Below, piece by piece: positions 20,675 to 31,899 of a stretch of DNA of 64,000 nucleotides (position 1 is the first letter of the stretch; each line of letters opens with the position of its first letter). A model generated the notes under the pieces. The model ran no database searches. It worked only from the letters and a program-made list of their open reading frames with translations, and was not told where the DNA came from. The DNA comes from Hoplostethus atlanticus. Taxonomy: Eukaryota; Chordata; Actinopteri; Trachichthyiformes; Trachichthyidae. Made by a program: the position numbers and the translations under genes. The DNA lies in assembly GCA_034670405.1 (NCBI GenBank), contig JAXDDX010000173.1:652001-716000 (forward strand), given 5' to 3'.

Positions 20675-21171
20675 TTACGTGGCAACGCCCTTCCAGCAAC
20701 TGGAAGACCTGATGTTGGCCTTTTGTCCTAGGACATCGACAGATGTTTGTGTGGCCTTCAATAAATGTCTTAGTTTTACACAGCCCGCCTCACGCAGGGC
20801 TGACCATAGGCTTACTGAAGACAGAGTCTGTGTTTCAATAAAACTATTGTAAAACAGTGGCTCCTCAAACAACCACATTCCAGGTGGTGCATCATGGGCT
20901 CTGCCATGCCTGCACAACAGAACTATAAAATGGGGTAAGTCCAGTAAGATCCACTTCGTCAAGGTGAATCAAAAACAGTTGTTTGCTGTACTCAAACTGG
21001 TCAGCTCTCCCTAAAAGCAGCTCAGCAGTGTCATGCCACCCTAAACCATAATGGTAAAGTATTTTACGTATCCAGTATCCACACTTAGCCCAATTCACCT
21101 TAGCAGATGAGGCCTTTTCATACAGCCCAAGACAATCCACCAAAGCATGATCGGTGATTACAACGTTTATA
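20675..21171 (-). mobile_element. Tx1-like L1 LINE copy A, 3' part
   Basis: The - strand continues the RT ORF that is interrupted by the Polinton at 21172. Directly after the insertion it reads NVVITDHALVDCLGLYEKAS and SAKVNWAKCGYWI, the segment that follows motif C in Tx1-clade elements. Later come VDLTGLTPFYSSVVQAW and the NIRSSSCWKG region. Frame breaks are present. Confidence 0.8.
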
Positions 21172-21471
21172 AGTAGTTAATATTACCCACCTCCTGTCAA
21201 AAAAGTTTGATACGGTTTTGATTGATGACCCATTGACCCTTTGATTGATGACCTGTCATTATTTGACAGTTTTGATAAGCTGTCATTATTTGACAGTTTT
21301 GATGACCTTTGTGCTGACCTTTCAATGTGTCATTGCTTGTCCATCAAGTGATGTCTGTCATGTGATGTCCTATTGGTGTGAGACAGTCAGCATGTGTGTG
21401 AGATCTATATCTTTGGTGTCATGTTGTGACCTTTAATTATTTTATGATCCTATTGATCAGAAGTGTATTTT
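21172..21471 (+). repeat. Polinton left terminal inverted repeat
   Basis: About 300 bp match the inverse complement of 27666-27930. A duplicated unit, CTGTCATTATTTGACAGTTTTGAT, occurs twice here and once in the right arm. Confidence 0.92.
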
Positions 21472-22618
21472 CGACCGGGAGGTGACAACCATACAGTGGA
21501 CATTGTTTTAAAAAAGAAAAAAAGAAAAAAAAGAGGCAGGTTTTAAAAAAAGGTTAAATACATACAAATATATTGTAATTTTGCTTCAAATATATATTAC
21601 AAAATATAATAATCATACATTTTTATTAGTATTCAGATATCTTAAACATTTTGACGATTGTTTAAGATATCAAAGATGTCAAAGATATCTTTGAAACATT
21701 TGAGCATGTACGTGCGTAGCCGAATGAACACAAGCTGCCATCACGTTCTGTGTTGGTGAAAACATTAGCGAGTGCAAAGTGTTTCGAAGTCGTAGCCAAT
21801 GTCGAAGTTCGCTTTAATTACATGAACGGTCCAGACAAGGACTCCATTAGTATAGTAGAAAGCAAATGGATTGTGGATTTTGAGCCCACGGATCTAAGTA
21901 CATCTTGTTGAGTGCCACTCAAACACGAGGAAACCCACCAATGGCTGGCCAGTGGAGAGCGCCAAAGTACCAAAAATGATAATGAGCGAACCTTTGTGAT
22001 GCCACAAAGTTACGGAAGTCCTAACGGCTCGTTTAGAGGCTCGCTTTTCTAATATGGATTGTGTGGATTTAGTTGGCAACCGATGCTTTCACGATGTTTA
22101 GATAACACATCCAACTCCTTTATCATCATCAAAGATTAAATATGGCACTTGTACTATAGGCTACTTGTAAAATAAACTTATAACAGTTGGAACTTGGCAC
22201 TGTGAGTATTTTTGACAGTCACATCTCTATTCCTTTGTGTTCAAGAAACTGGTATTCAAGAATGAATGTGCTAGATATGACAAATGTATGGGTTGATATA
22301 TGAACTCATACATTTGGGAATAAATAGTAATACATAGAAATTAATACATCATAAAATATCTTGTTAATATATTAGCAATATATGCTGCTGATATGTATTT
22401 CTAAATATATTAGTAAATATATAAAATGCACAGTGGAATATATGCATGCATATATAAGGGAAATATATGGTATAATATATGGGAACAATATAAAACGATA
22501 AATGTACATAATATATTACTTATATTATCTTATCAATTTTGATAATACACTGGTAATATATACTGATATGTATTTACAAATATATTACTTAAAATATATT
22601 TTGCATATATTACTATAT

Positions 22619-23770
22619 CAGGGTACCCGCGGGGTCTTAAAAGTATTAAAAAAGCATTGAATTTAATATTCTCAAAATAAGGCCTTAAAAGTATTGAATT
22701 TCGTTTACAAAGTATTGAATTTCGTTTACAAAGGTCTTACATTTTTTTCTTGTCCTTTCGTAGGATCAAATAAATACCGTAACGTCATAAATAACTGTCA
22801 AATGTATAAAATGTTTTGTGTGTAACGTTACAATTTACTCTGTTTGGTGTGTCTTGGACATTACGACAGTACAGGTAATGTTTACGTCAGTGTATTGACG
22901 CTCTTGACCGTGGAGTGTGCTGCTAACTAGCTAGCTTGTCGCCTCAGAATGGGCAAGTGTCATTTTAAGGGGCTTTCACATGATCCGCGCAAAGCGTCGG
23001 CATCAACGCCAGGTTGGGCGAGACTCCTTCACATGATCAGCGTCACCCGCATCAGCCGGTGACCGTAGCTAACCACATTGCCAATGATCATACTAGCACA
23101 GCCATAGAAGTGAATATAGACTGGCTGCATATACGTCCTGTACTAAGCTGTCAACCAACCTGGTAGTCCCGTCTGTAAACCGACATCATTCCATGATACA
23201 GACTTTTTAGTCAGATCATGGTATGATTTAAGCGTCATGTTGTATAATTCGGGATGCTCCGACACACATAAAACAAGTTTCTCTTCTATAATTTTTTTTT
23301 TATTTTGCCGCTATGATATCAAACGCCTCCCTTTCCCACTGCTCTCTATCTCTAACCCGATCACTAATGAATAGCAAACTAAGAGCTATTAGATTCCAGT
23401 GATTGGTTGCGTGTCACGAAGGTCAAAGTTGAATATAGTTGAACTTTGAGCACAGCGCCAGGGGGTCTCCCAGTGTCTGTGCCCAGGGCGCATAACGCTG
23501 AGGGCGGCGGCGACGCTAGGTTCGGCGGTGACGCTTGCCAAATAGGAAATGAATGCCAGCGCCGAGCGTTTTTGTCACTGATCATGTGATCATGTGTTTT
23601 ATTAAATTCAATACTTAAATAATTATTTTCTAGGGCTTAAAATCCATACTGATTTTCCATTATATCCTTCATACTTTTGCCCGTATGGCCGTGAAGTTGG
23701 CATTAAATTTCATTCTAAGTGGTATTAAAAAGGTCTTAAATTTAACTTGGAGAATCCTGGGGGTACCCTG
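22619..23770. mobile_element. CAGGGTACCC hAT element, copy C
   Basis: This third copy of the element is 1152 bp, very similar to copy B and with the same termini. It sits in a TA-rich stretch (TACTATAT to the left, TATATATA to the right) that hides any target duplication. It inserted in the Polinton remnant and so is younger than it. Confidence 0.82.
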
Positions 23771-24012
23771 TATATATATATATATACAAAAATATATTGT
23801 ATATATCAATATATGGAGAATATATCATTTGATATATTCAATAATGCATTGCAAGTACATTATTAAATATATATTTCAATACATATGAAGATGACACTAA
23901 TTTCAAACATATGCCTGTGTCAACTCTTCATATCAGTGTAATATGTAATTACAAGGTGAAAATATTGTCAGAACACTGTTTAATTGACACAAATAATGAA
24001 AAACCCAGAATG

Positions 24013-25250
24013 TTAAAGGGGACATATTTTACTAATTTTGGCCTATTTAAAACTGTTTCCAGGGGTCTTGACAAGATGTTTTTGAAGTCGATATTTAAAA
24101 AAATCCTAAAACCAGCTTCTGTGGTGTGTGTTTCAATCTCTCATTTTCTCCATTGTAAAGAACAGGCTGTTTTGAGGGGTGGAGTGGTATGTAAATGAGC
24201 ATGTAAATCACTGTGCTCTGATTGGCCGCCTCACGGCCAGCACAGGGTGAGGCGGCCAATCGCCTGGCGGAGGCGGGGAGCAGAGCTCCCATGCTGCTCA
24301 AGATAAACAAGCTTGACTCCGTTAACCATGGCGGCCGCTCCAGAACCAACACTCAGTGTTGCAGACTCCAGCTCAAACATGTACAGACCGTACATGTTTG
24401 ACCCGGAGTCTGACCCAGAATGGGAAGAGGCAGCTGATGCGGTTCCACTTAGTTTCTCAATGATAACAATTCTGTGTAATATTGTACTTTTGTGCGTTTG
24501 TTTTGTGTATGTGGGTGTGTGAGCGACGCTCTCTGCTGTAGCCAGTCTGTTTATGGCTCATGTCCATAAGCTTATTGAATACAACTTGCAGACAAGCTAG
24601 GATTGACAATTTTGTTGAGCTAGTTAGCCAATATATTATTGGATGCAACCTATTTGCATCCAAACAGTGAAGCACAACCAACCAACAACCAAACATGATT
24701 GTACTAATGGTGCCTAAAGTTTACCGAGCCGGACACGTTTGACAGACTTATAAAACAGACACTGGTCCCAACAATAACTTTAAGACGAGTCCTGACTCCA
24801 ACCAATAACTTTGAAAGATGCATCCTGACTCCAGCTTTAGTTTTCTTACTTCTTCCACACCCAACAAGTCCGTGGCTAGCCCCGCTAACGAGTAGTCAAA
24901 TATACTAACCAGACTAACTTGTAAATTAAATCAAAACATGGTGACACTTACAGATTCCAATTTTGCAGATGGGTCACATACCTTATGAATTGCTCAATCT
25001 TTAAGCTTCAATTTAGATGCTATCCTGCCGTTGCTCAAGCAGTCCGAGGAGTGATCATCATACACAGAAAAAATTAGCTACCTGTAGCCGGGACGTTGCC
25101 GTTAAAAATAAAATTAATCCGCTCTGTCCTGGCATTTTCGCGTGTTAGGAGACTGTGCAGGGATCTATGTTGCTGCCTGCATCCTACAGAACAACTGGAC
25201 AGTTGGAATCTGGCCGTAGACATGTTGTAATTGTAGCTCCACTCTATACT
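24013..25250. mobile_element. Probable Kolobok-like DNA transposon fragment
   Basis: The left edge reads TTAAAGGGGACATATT, which fits a TTAA target followed by a GGGGACATAT-type terminus as I remember for Kolobok elements. A GATTGGCCGCCTC-rich promoter-like stretch and a small frame starting MAAAPEPTLSVADSSSNMYR follow on the + strand. The right part carries a THAP-like fragment on the - strand. No matching right terminus is visible, so the assignment is tentative. Confidence 0.38.
25074..25223 (-). pseudogene. THAP-like zinc-finger fragment, 49 codons
   Basis: The short frame begins MSTARFQLSSCSVGCRQQHR and includes SLHSLLTREN and FIFNGNVP. The early CxxxC pair, the SLH..P/L stretch and the F.FNG.VP motif resemble the N-terminal half of a THAP DNA-binding domain, which occurs in Kolobok and P-element-like transposases. 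The later C-x2-H pair is absent. A closely related piece lies at 58575-58690. Confidence 0.5.
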
Positions 25251-25253
25251 ATA

Positions 25254-26521
25254 CTATACTATACTCTCTATACTGTGGTGGTTTGCTAAAAACTCAAGCC
25301 ACTGGATGGAGACATTCGAATAGGTCTTGTACTGAGCGACATACGCTCCCTCGTATGTGAGCACAAACGTGTCTGCTGGTAAGAACTTTGTTTTGTAGAT
25401 AGCCATACAGCATGATGCCAGTGTTGTGTAACTGAAGGGATCTAGACCTGAACAACGGATGATTGTTTCACGAAAGACCATACACGCCTTTCGTAAAACA
25501 ACAACATCATTGACACCATAGCGCTCAAGTTCTTTCTGGAAATCAAACACCTCATGACGGACAGTGTTATACCATGTCATGAATGTGCCTTTGTCACTCT
25601 CTGACATCTTCTCGTATCCATAATACGAGGGGTCAGGGTAAGGGCCTATGTAGGATTCATTTGCTCTTGTATTAAATTTGTGGGGAAAATACCCCTTTTC
25701 CACATCGTCAAAACCGAGCGCGGCAGGTGTTTTTGACAAACGCATAGGGAGAAAGCTAAAAGAATCTACCCAACACTGTTTGAACGCGTCATCATACATC
25801 AGAATCACCTACTCCCACGCAGGACCAGTTTAGGTGTAATGCCCTGTTTTGTAAAATACTCCAACTGTTATGACCATGTTTAATGAACCCAAGTGCAAAA
25901 CTCAGAGACGGAGCGGGGAGACAGGACGACAGGCAGGTAGGCAGGCGGTGGCAGGTCGGCAGGCGGGAAGTCGGGGAAGGAGACTGGATCTGGACAAAGG
26001 ATAGTTGAGGTTAGTCACAAGGCGTAGGGAAACTTTGAGTAAGAACTACAAAGCGGCCGAGAAACGAGACTGACGGGGCAGTACAAACAACGATCTGGCG
26101 ATAAGTGGTTGGAAAGCCGGGGTTCTTATACTGGAGGAGATGACTTGATGAATCGCAGGTGTGAGAGGCAGAGCAGGTGAGCGGTAGGTGATGATGAGCC
26201 AGGGAGGAACCGGAGTCAGGAGCCATGCCCACCAACACATACACACAGACAGGTAGAGAGACACTGCTAGGAGGCAGAAGTGGAGGGCGTGACACCATCA
26301 TAATGTAGTTGTCGAATCCTGAGGCATTGTGTGCTAGTAGTGTAGTTTTTGTACCATTCACATCTAAACTGTCTGACAAACTTTTGGACACAATCGAGAC
26401 CGGTGGCACACCATGGCTTGTCATCAAATGTTATTGCAGATACAAAATTTGCCTTGTGTCTCCCATCATGAGACTGCTCTTTAAGTGGCGCACATAGAAG
26501 GCCTAAGAAATGCAGGAGCAA
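25254..26521 (-). pseudogene. Polinton-type protein-primed DNA polymerase B fragment
   Basis: On the - strand three pieces read as the exonuclease part of a protein-primed family B polymerase. 26458 to about 26370 gives HKANFVSAITFDDKPWC. After a frameshift, TLLAHNASGFDNYIMM (exonuclease motif II) ends at the solo LTR. After the LTR come a short piece with a stop and then 184 open codons with SFSFLPMRLSKTPAALGF, GPYPDPSYYGYEKMS and YGVNDVVVLRKAC (exonuclease motif III). The sequence ends near 25254, before the TPR and palm motifs. Inactive. Confidence 0.85.
25866..26294. mobile_element. Solo LTR inserted in the polymerase gene
   Basis: The 429-bp block begins TGTTATGACC and ends GCGTGACA, with flanks CCAAC (25861-25865) and CCATC (26295-26299), a 5-bp duplication with one change. 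The polymerase reading resumes on both sides. No internal retroviral genes are present. Confidence 0.72.
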
Positions 26522-27665
26522 ATGAAAATGTGCAACTCATTAGAAAGTTAGTTAACTGTTTCACAAAACAAAGCACAGAATCTGTTTTTAAAAATTTGCA
26601 TTCAATACAGGTATAAAACCTACTTTTGTTAGGGTGTTTATTTTCTTTGGCCACGCGTGTCTGACCGTTCTCCCTATGGGTATCAGAATTTCTGTTCCTG
26701 GTCCGTTCTTATATATTTTGTGATTCTAGAGAGAAATAGATACAAAAACACACATACATATACATGGTTTTAAAGACATGGTAAGTCACGCGGTCTATTA
26801 GACACTGCTATAGAATGTGACGGACTTACCATGGCTTGTAGAGGCCTCTGGAATGTCCTCGATTGTGTTGCTTTTCCCCCCTAATCTTCACCAAATCAAA
26901 AAGAAGAAAAACATAACGTATTAGATTTCATCCAGCTTTGGGTTAGTGTTTGAATAGAATATGATATAGTTTTAGAATACTTACACTAAACAAAGATCTC
27001 GTAGGCTAGGACGATTCCGTGGCGTTGTATAGATGTACGAAGCCTATCTTAGGTTTGGTACAAATCAGACGCCCCGAGAGTCACATTTGACCAGGCCAAT
27101 ACACTTCATTTAGGAATGTAAGATCCAAAAAATTACTGATTGTCGACTCCCACCACTTCTATGCTTCTAATCGATTGCAAAATCATCTCCCGTGACACAT
27201 CTCCACTCCAGAGCACCCCTCATCTCTCCCTCCTTGCTGGGGTGCCCGTGCCTACGTGTCTGTGCCCTATGGTATCAAAACCTTGTTTAAAGTAACTGTA
27301 TCTTTTCACATTAGTTGTCGGTGCGTCTAGCTGAAAATATAACCCTACTCCGGCTATAATAGTCTAATTTAGATGTCCTAAATGTTAAAACACACATATA
27401 ATTATCAATTTAATTTAAGTTTATTGCTCCTTAGACAAAATAGAATAGACATCTTTATAACATTGACAAATACCTATACCCTATATGTAGATCTACAGTG
27501 ATATAGAGATTGATAGACATAGGTGCATTTCATTATTAAGTAAAGAACAATTCAGACTTTCAGACAATTCAATTCAAACACCGGAAGCGTTGCGTTTCCC
27601 ACAGGACAATACAACTCATTTAGGATCATAAGATCAAATGATTGTCGCCACCCCACACACACTCA

Positions 27666-27930
27666 GAAATACGCTTCTCATCAATAGGAACATAAAATAA
27701 TTAAAGGTCACAACATGACACCAAAGATATATATCACACACATATGATGACTGCCCCACACCAATAGGCCATCACATGACAGACATCACTTGATGGACAA
27801 GCAATGACACATTGAAAGGTCAGAACAAAGGTCATCAAAACTGTCAAATACTGACAGGTCAAAGGGTCAATGGGTCATCAATCAAAACCTTATCAAACTT
27901 TTTGACAGGAGGTGGGTAATATTAACTACT
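27666..27930 (-). repeat. Polinton right terminal inverted repeat
   Basis: This is the inverse complement of 21172-21471, lacking one of its duplicated units. It ends ATTAACTACT at 27930 and is followed by TTTATA. Confidence 0.92.
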
Positions 27931-28077
27931 TTTATATCATCATCATATGCTGACACTATCAATGGAAGGCTCTGCTGCCGCCCTGGTAGGGAGAGCCCCT
28001 TTAAGCTTGTTTCTCAGCCTACTTACCAAAGGATCTATAGCTAAGCTATAGATCCTTACTAGCATGGGTCAGCTCAA

Positions 28078-28101
28078 CCCCCCCCCCCCCCCCCCCCCCC
28101 C
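28078..28101. repeat. C homopolymer of 24
   Basis: A run of 24 C interrupts the Tx1 RT sequence between motif A and the downstream RT blocks. Its length is likely unstable. Confidence 0.92.
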
Positions 28102-29035
28102 AAAACAACAGAGAACAAATAACCATGGTCCACTCTGTCAAATGCCCTTTCTTGATCCAGTGATAACATATACCAAGATCCATATCATAGGATTCACATA
28201 TATCTAAAATATCTCTTAGGAGAAAAAGATTGTCCATGATAGTCCTGCCTGGAATGCAGTAAGACTGGTCCATGTGCACCAATAGTTCCAGATAGTCTCT
28301 TAGTCTGTTTAAAAGTGCCCTGGAAAGCACTTTGTAATCGGTGCACAATAAAGCCATAGGTCTCCAATTCTTAAATAATGCCAGATCTCCTTTTTTCGGC
28401 AGCAATGAGAGTACAGCTCTCCGTCATGAGACTGGCAGTAGGCGTCCTTTAAAACAGTCTAACAACACCTTGTGTAAATCAGATCCAATGATGTTGCTTA
28501 TAAAAGTATGGGAAAGCCATCCAAGCCTGGTGCACGGCCTGAGGCCAGCTAACCAACAGCTGTAGTCAGTTGCTCCAAGCTGTGAGGTTCCTGTCCAGGT
28601 CAGCCTTCTCATCAGGGCTAAGCTGGGGAAGCTCCTCAAGGAGCTCTGCAACACAGTGTTCTTCTGCCCCCAAAGAGCACATTTTAAAACCCTACAGCAT
28701 GTTTCCTCATTTCCCCTGGGTCTGTGGTCACCCTGCCTCCAGGAAGCTTAAGGCAGGTCATGTGTTTCCTTCTTGCCACATTCTTCTCCAGATTGAAAAA
28801 GGGTTGGCATTGGTGCCCAATCCACACTCAATGTCCTCTAGCTCCTGGACTGCTGCTTTGATCTTGGCTGTAGAATGTGCTGTGTACTGCTGGCAGAGCA
28901 CTCTAACCCGAACCTTTCCCAACTCCCACCACTGGCTTAAGGACTCAAACTCACCCTGTATACTATCAAAGCTCTAACAAAAAGCATTGTCTTGGAGTAG
29001 TTTACTGTTGAAATGCCAATAGGACTTTACTCTCT

Positions 29036-29290
29036 CACCATGAGAGATAGATAGATAGATAGATGGCTCTTTATTGTCCCCGAGGGGAAATTGCAGTTTG
29101 CAGCAGTACAAGACAAGAGAGAGGCACACATCATTATACAATAAACAACTTGGTCAACAGGCTATATAAAAAAAGATCCTAAAAATATACAAAGAAAACA
29201 AAATATGCAAAAAAGTAGTGCAAGGAATAATACTTTAGATACATACATTTATTGTGACACGATGGTGATCAGTGAAACTTACTGGACTAA
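29036..29290 (-). mobile_element. Non-LTR 3' tail insertion with TAGA repeat
   Basis: The - strand reads ..AATTTCCCCTCGGGGACAATAAAGAGCC followed by ATCT repeats. This is a common 3' end of fish LINE or SINE families. It separates the Tx1 endonuclease from its linker. The 5' border is uncertain. Confidence 0.55.
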
Positions 29291-29313
29291 TCGAGCTGCT
29301 AACCAATCCTGAC

Positions 29314-30072
29314 CTAATACTCTGAGAAAATCCTATCTAACCTGGCAGTGCTAATTATACTATCACTCACTCTAACCCAAGTGTACTGCTTAACATCAGG
29401 ATGTTTGACCCCCCATATGTCTATTAAATCTAAGTGAGTAATTAACTTCCCAAATGTGTTGGATGATTGTGGGTGAGGTTCCTCATTTATCCTATCCAGA
29501 GTAAACTGAAGTGTACAGTTCCAATCCCCACCCATTACTATGTAGTCTAAATTAAGCTGCACCAAATCCTCCCTTAATTGTCTAAAAAAGGATAATCTAT
29601 CAGAGCCCTGATTGGGAGAATATACATTAATTAAGGAAAACACAAAACCCTCTATCTCTACTTTTACCAGCAATGCAGTAGAAGAAAGTATATTTACATC
29701 TAAGCCAGCAGCAAAGAGTATAGCTTGCAACATATTCCTGACCACAAGTTCCAAGGTCCGTCCGCGAATGCCCAACTCGCTTAGGAGTGCAAAAACGGAC
29801 TTTGCCACAAAACCACGACAGCCAACTTCTACCGGCCGTATCCGAGACCTCCAACCTCGCAACCTTGCCTCCGCTGCCATCTCTGCATATCTTGCTTTCT
29901 TCTGCTCGTTTGCCTCGTCAACTCGGTCTTTCCAGGGGACCGTGAGCTTGATAAAATAACCTAGCTTCTGCACCTCAGACCACAGTAGCATATCCGGCCG
30001 TAGGCTAGTGCTAACTAGCAGCATCCTCACCCATCCACTGGCTAAGATTTTGGGGAGATGGCAGCACATCAT
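29314..30072 (-). CDS. Chimeric open frame: RLE-like C-terminus fused to Tx1 endonuclease
   Basis: This is a 252-codon open frame. Codons 1 to about 115 resemble the C-terminal region of a fish RT family with a restriction-like endonuclease: RPDMLLWSEVQKL, FIKLTVPWKDRVDEANEQKK, RPVEVGCRGFVAKSVFALL. Codons from about 117 are a Tx1 apurinic-type endonuclease: AGLDVNILSSTALLVK, VYSPNQGSDRLSFFRQ, GGDWNCTLQFTLDR. The two halves come from different LINE families, joined near 29725 without a stop. I read this as two retrotransposon remnants abutting by chance in frame. Expression is not suggested by anything visible. Confidence 0.7.
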   Translation of the reverse strand: MMCCHLPKILASGWVRMLLVSTSLRPDMLLWSEVQKLGYFIKLTVPWKDRVDEANEQKKARYAEMAAEARLRGWRSRIRPVEVGCRGFVAKSVFALLSELGIRGRTLELVVRNMLQAILFAAGLDVNILSSTALLVKVEIEGFVFSLINVYSPNQGSDRLSFFRQLREDLVQLNLDYIVMGGDWNCTLQFTLDRINEEPHPQSSNTFGKLITHLDLIDIWGVKHPDVKQYTWVRVSDSIISTARLDRIFSEY

Positions 30073-31000
30073 AAGTAGCCCCTATAATAAATTTAATTTG
30101 GCTTGCCTCCATGCTCCACAACTCTCTCCACTTCAAACTTTTCTTCTCTACACTCTCCCAATTCACCTACTGTCCTTGTTTTGCCTGCGACACTGCCTTA
30201 GTACATCTTACTACCTCCTCCTAACGATGTACTTCTTCAACTACCAGTTTTCTTTTTTTTACTACTGTTGCCTTACTCCACACAGGTTTCCCTACACACA
30301 GCCCTAAGCCCCTATGCCCATGCTGCACCTGGCCTATGATGTCCCTATGTTTAAGGGCTGCATGTTCTTGCTGCACTGCCTCTTTTGGGTTCCACTTCCT
30401 CCCTGTTTTAACTGTGGACGCTACGCTCCTAACCACTGGATCCTTTCACTGGGTCAGAGTCATTTCCAGTCTAACCTTAGCACACTTGTACTCCTCTGTC
30501 AGGCTAGATATTGGCAGCTCTAACATGCCTTTCCCAGGCCACACTGCTCAGACAGCGTGGGGCTCCAAGCCGTTTTCTAATAACTGAGTTGATCATCCTT
30601 TCTAGTTTTTCTACCTTCGATAGGGGAACCTCATACACTGTAAGCGGCCACATCAGCCGAGGCAACAATCCAAACGGTAGACGCCACAATTTTAACTTTC
30701 CTAGGAGCCCTGACTTGTCTATACCAGAAATGCCTCGAAGGCATTGCGTTACACCATCTTCCTCAGCTTTTGACCGGTTTCTCTATCACTGTTGGCACCA
30801 CTTCATCATCTATAAAAAACTTCTTGTCTACTATCTTCCCTTTAACAATCAAAATACACCTAGACTTAGTTGGCTTCACTTTCATCCTAGCCCACTGTAG
30901 ATTGCTATCTAGCTTATCTAGTAACCTACTAGTACATGGAGCTGTTGACGTCATAGTCGTCATATCGTCCATGTAAGCCCTAATTGGTGGGAGGTGCAGC
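29728..31000 (-). mobile_element. RT element with YMDD box and RLE-like C-terminus (fragment)
   Basis: The - strand has HLPPIRAYMDDMTTMTST (RT motif C) at about 30975, then LLDKLDSNLQWARMKVKPTK, GLLPRLMWPLTVYEVPLSKV and IINS-type thumb sequence at 30680-30504, WNPKEAVQQEHAALKHRDII at 30400, and the RLE-like end above. The family recurs in fish and I place it with RLE-type non-LTR elements by inference. Several frame breaks make it a pseudogene. Confidence 0.65.
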
Positions 31001-31004
31001 TCTC

Positions 31005-31192
31005 ACTGCAGCTTTTCCCCACTCAAATTCACCCTTTATACTTTTCCATTTTTTCCAAAAGATATCAAAGCTCTGACAAAAAGCAATGTCTTGGAGTAGT
31101 TTACTGTTGAAATGCCAGGCACATTTCCGCTCTACCACGGGAGGAGTTTGCGGTTCTTCCGGCTGTGATGGAGCTTTTTCAGCCCGCTCCAC
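31005..31192 (-). pseudogene. Tx1 LINE linker fragment
   Basis: The - strand encodes CAWHFNSKLLQDIAFCQSFD and IFWKKWKSIKGEF, the segment between endonuclease and RT in Tx1 elements. It is nearly identical to 28967-29028 of copy A, so it belongs to another copy. From 31200 to 31900 I see no further recognisable coding sequence. Confidence 0.6.
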
Positions 31193-31899
31193 TATTGTAC
31201 TTCCTCACTGTTGTTCCCAGAGGACGGGGTATTACCACCCGCCCACTATCCTCCGTTCGCTGCCTATGCGACATGCGAAGTGTTAATGTCCATCCCCATG
31301 TTTAACCCTGAAATACACTTCCAAAGGCATGTGTCTGAGCTTCGGATCCTTACATCCGAGACTCACGGTTTTAAAAGAGCTCGCAAACTTCCAAACCTGC
31401 GGAGCTCGTGCTCTAAGCTCATTTGGGGAAAAAAGATGGAACTCCTGAAATTGTGATCTTTTTAGAGGGGACCGCTAAAGGCAAAACCTGTATATAAAGA
31501 TCACAAATAATTACTCCATTCTCAATTAGCTGATTTACTTATCGCTCTTTCTTCATGAGCACCACGACTGCTTTATTCATGCGTGAAGAATAACACATAT
31601 AACCATGTCCTATACTCTCACCCACTGCCAACATAACCTCCTCCATTGCTACACTAGGGTCAGGTAACCCTGTGTCGTATGGACAGAGGTGGTGTCTCGG
31701 CGGACGCCATCTTCACCGAAATCTACTTGTTGCACAATAAACCAACCAATACATGAAAAATACGCTTACCTGATCATGCAGAAACAAAAGGTGAAAGGAA
31801 AGATGAAGCGGTACCAAAAACTCTGCACCATACTCACTCACCACCAGTCACGCTCACCCAAAACTCCCAGCATGCACAGAGAGAGAGAATGAGAGAGAG

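Larger units (their letters stand above)
21172..27930. mobile_element. Polinton/Maverick remnant, 6759 bp, perfect 6-bp TSD
   Basis: Long terminal inverted repeats (left 21172 to about 21471, right about 27666 to 27930) start AGTAGTTAATATTACCCACC. They differ mainly by a roughly 33-bp tandem duplication in the left arm. Perfect TTTATA duplications flank the element at 21166-21171 and 27931-27936. AGT..ACT ends, 6-bp duplications, TIRs of hundreds of bp and a protein-primed type B DNA polymerase fragment identify a Polinton. Intact elements are about 15-20 kb. Here integrase, ATPase, protease and capsid genes are not recognisable. Younger elements fill much of the interior. Confidence 0.9.
27931..29727 (-). 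mobile_element. Tx1-like L1 LINE copy A, endonuclease to RT
   Basis: Read downward on the - strand this is a Tx1-clade LINE. The endonuclease (29727-29314) has FVFSLINVYSPNQGS, MGGDWNCTLQ and ARLDRIF. The linker (from 29028) has WHFNSKLLQDNAF. RT (28405 down) has FKNWRPMALLCTDYKVLSRAL and, out of frame, the motif A region LDQERAFDRVDH, then a run of 24 C on the + strand. Motif C reads AYDDDIN next to the Polinton border, where a YADD would be expected. The ORF has stops and frameshifts, and an insertion (29036-29290) with a TAGA repeat breaks it. Confidence 0.82.

Noticed and set aside
24313-24522. Candidate host gene starting MAAAPEPTLSVADSSSN
   Set aside because: It lies in a probable transposon fragment inside the Polinton remnant, is short, and has no visible continuation.
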